The notes under the pieces were generated by a model. That model made no database searches, had not been told where the DNA came from, and saw only the letters and a list, made by a program, of their open reading frames with translations. This document shows positions 5,413-5,986 of a DNA stretch of 5,986 bases, piece by piece. The translations under genes were made by a program, and so were the position numbers. Each line of letters opens with the position of its first letter. The first letter of the stretch is position 1. Source of the stretch: Bacteroidales bacterium (lineage in GTDB: Bacteria; Bacteroidota; Bacteroidia; Bacteroidales; UBA7960); contig SKNE01000008.1 in the NCBI GenBank assembly GCA_007120675.1, positions 1 to 5,986 of the forward strand, written 5' to 3'.

Positions 5413-5986
5413 ATGGCCATCAAGTTTCAATACAATAAAACCTACCTGCAACGGCTTAAGAAGCAGCTGGCCGTCCGTGAAAAGGCCCTCCCCACCCTGA
5501 AAAACAAGGAGGCGGCCCTGCGCAGCGAGGTGAAGAAAGCCAAGGAGACAGCGGAGGAGTTTGACCGCAAGCTGGAGAAGCAGCTGAAGGAATACCAGCA
5601 CGCCATCGCCCTGTGGGATGAGTTCGACAACGAACTGGTCCGCATCGAGGACGTGCACCTGGGCGTGAAAAAGATTGCCGGCGTAAAAACCCCGGTGCTG
5701 GAGGAGGTGCAGTTTGCCATCAGCGATTTCAGCCTGTTTAACCAGCCTGCCTGGTACCTGGACGGGATCCACGTGGTGAAGGAGCTGGCCAACACGGCCC
5801 TGGAGCGGGAGGTCTTCTACCAGAAGATGTACCTGCTGGATCACGCCCGCAAAAAGACCACCCAGAAGGTGAACCTTTACGAAAAGGTACAGATCCCCGG
5901 CTTTGAAGCGGCCATCCTCAAGATAAAACGCTACCTGGAAGACGAGGAAAACCTCTCTAAGGCAGCACAAAAAATTGTGAAAAACA
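5413..5986 (+). CDS. atpD: V/A-type ATPase subunit D, central rotor shaft (cut by right window edge)
   Basis: From the ATG at 5413 the frame stays open for 191 codons to the window edge without a stop. Subunit D is the long antiparallel coiled coil that turns inside the A3B3 head. The N-terminal helix (about 3-80) shows the family pattern of L-x-x-L-K-K-Q-L, then L-P-T-L-K-N-K-E-x-x-L-R and a long K/E-rich run. The middle (about 80-140) holds the short globular part with G-V-K-K-I-A-G-V-K-T-P. The C-terminal helix follows, with N-L-Y-E-K-V-Q-I-P-G-F-E (about 163-174) and I-L-K-I-K-R-Y-L-E-D-E-E. Subunit D is usually around 200-215 residues, so only a short tail is probably missing. It starts 45 bases after atpB; no other in-frame start exists after the atpB stop, and no Shine-Dalgarno sequence precedes it. 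Subunits I and K would be expected next, by analogy with related operons. Confidence 0.93.
   Translation, partial: MAIKFQYNKTYLQRLKKQLAVREKALPTLKNKEAALRSEVKKAKETAEEFDRKLEKQLKEYQHAIALWDEFDNELVRIEDVHLGVKKIAGVKTPVLEEVQFAISDFSLFNQPAWYLDGIHVVKELANTALEREVFYQKMYLLDHARKKTTQKVNLYEKVQIPGFEAAILKIKRYLEDEENLSKAAQKIVKN

Noticed and set aside
5224..5970. Minus-strand open frame of 248 codons opposite the end of atpB and atpD
   Set aside because: It spans two real genes in the other direction and has no family features; it is an antisense shadow.

Overview
The window carries the first part of a V/A-type (rotary) ATPase operon from a member of the Bacteroidota, together with a divergently oriented, truncated lipoprotein gene. 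Three things point to the phylum. Two promoter-like sites match the Bacteroidota sigma-factor consensus (TTTG, about 19 bases, TAnnTTTG). The starts are A-rich and lack clear Shine-Dalgarno sequences. The AtpA and AtpB proteins are of the kind that, from memory, is shared by Bacteroidota, Chlamydiae and spirochaetes. The coding DNA looks GC-rich and the intergenic DNA AT-rich. Genus cannot be decided from this sequence.

Layout. Bases 1-345 (minus strand) hold the N-terminal 115 residues of a YceI-like lipoprotein that runs off the left edge. Bases 346-758 are a 413-base divergent intergenic region. It contains two tandem plus-strand promoters (P1 575-605, P2 689-718), an inverted repeat over the -33 element of P1, a perfect 12-base palindrome over the -33 element of P2, and a 10-base tandem repeat just inside the P1 transcript. 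From 759 to the right edge, five plus-strand genes are packed with gaps of 1, 6, 27 and 45 bases: atpE (peripheral stalk), a DUF2764-like protein of unknown function, atpA (catalytic), atpB (non-catalytic) and atpD (central rotor shaft, cut by the right edge a few residues before its expected end).

How the genes fit together. AtpA and AtpB form the A3B3 hexamer that makes or hydrolyses ATP. AtpD is the rotating shaft inside it and AtpE is part of the outer stalk. The membrane subunits I and K are not in the window and would be expected downstream. No recognisable C, F or G/H subunit is present. The unknown gene lies between atpE and atpA, the place occupied by subunit C in the Thermus and Enterococcus operons. 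It is therefore the most interesting item here: a candidate for a diverged or replaced subunit C. Apart from this gene and the palindromic promoter region, the window is an ordinary housekeeping operon, and no wholly new system was found.
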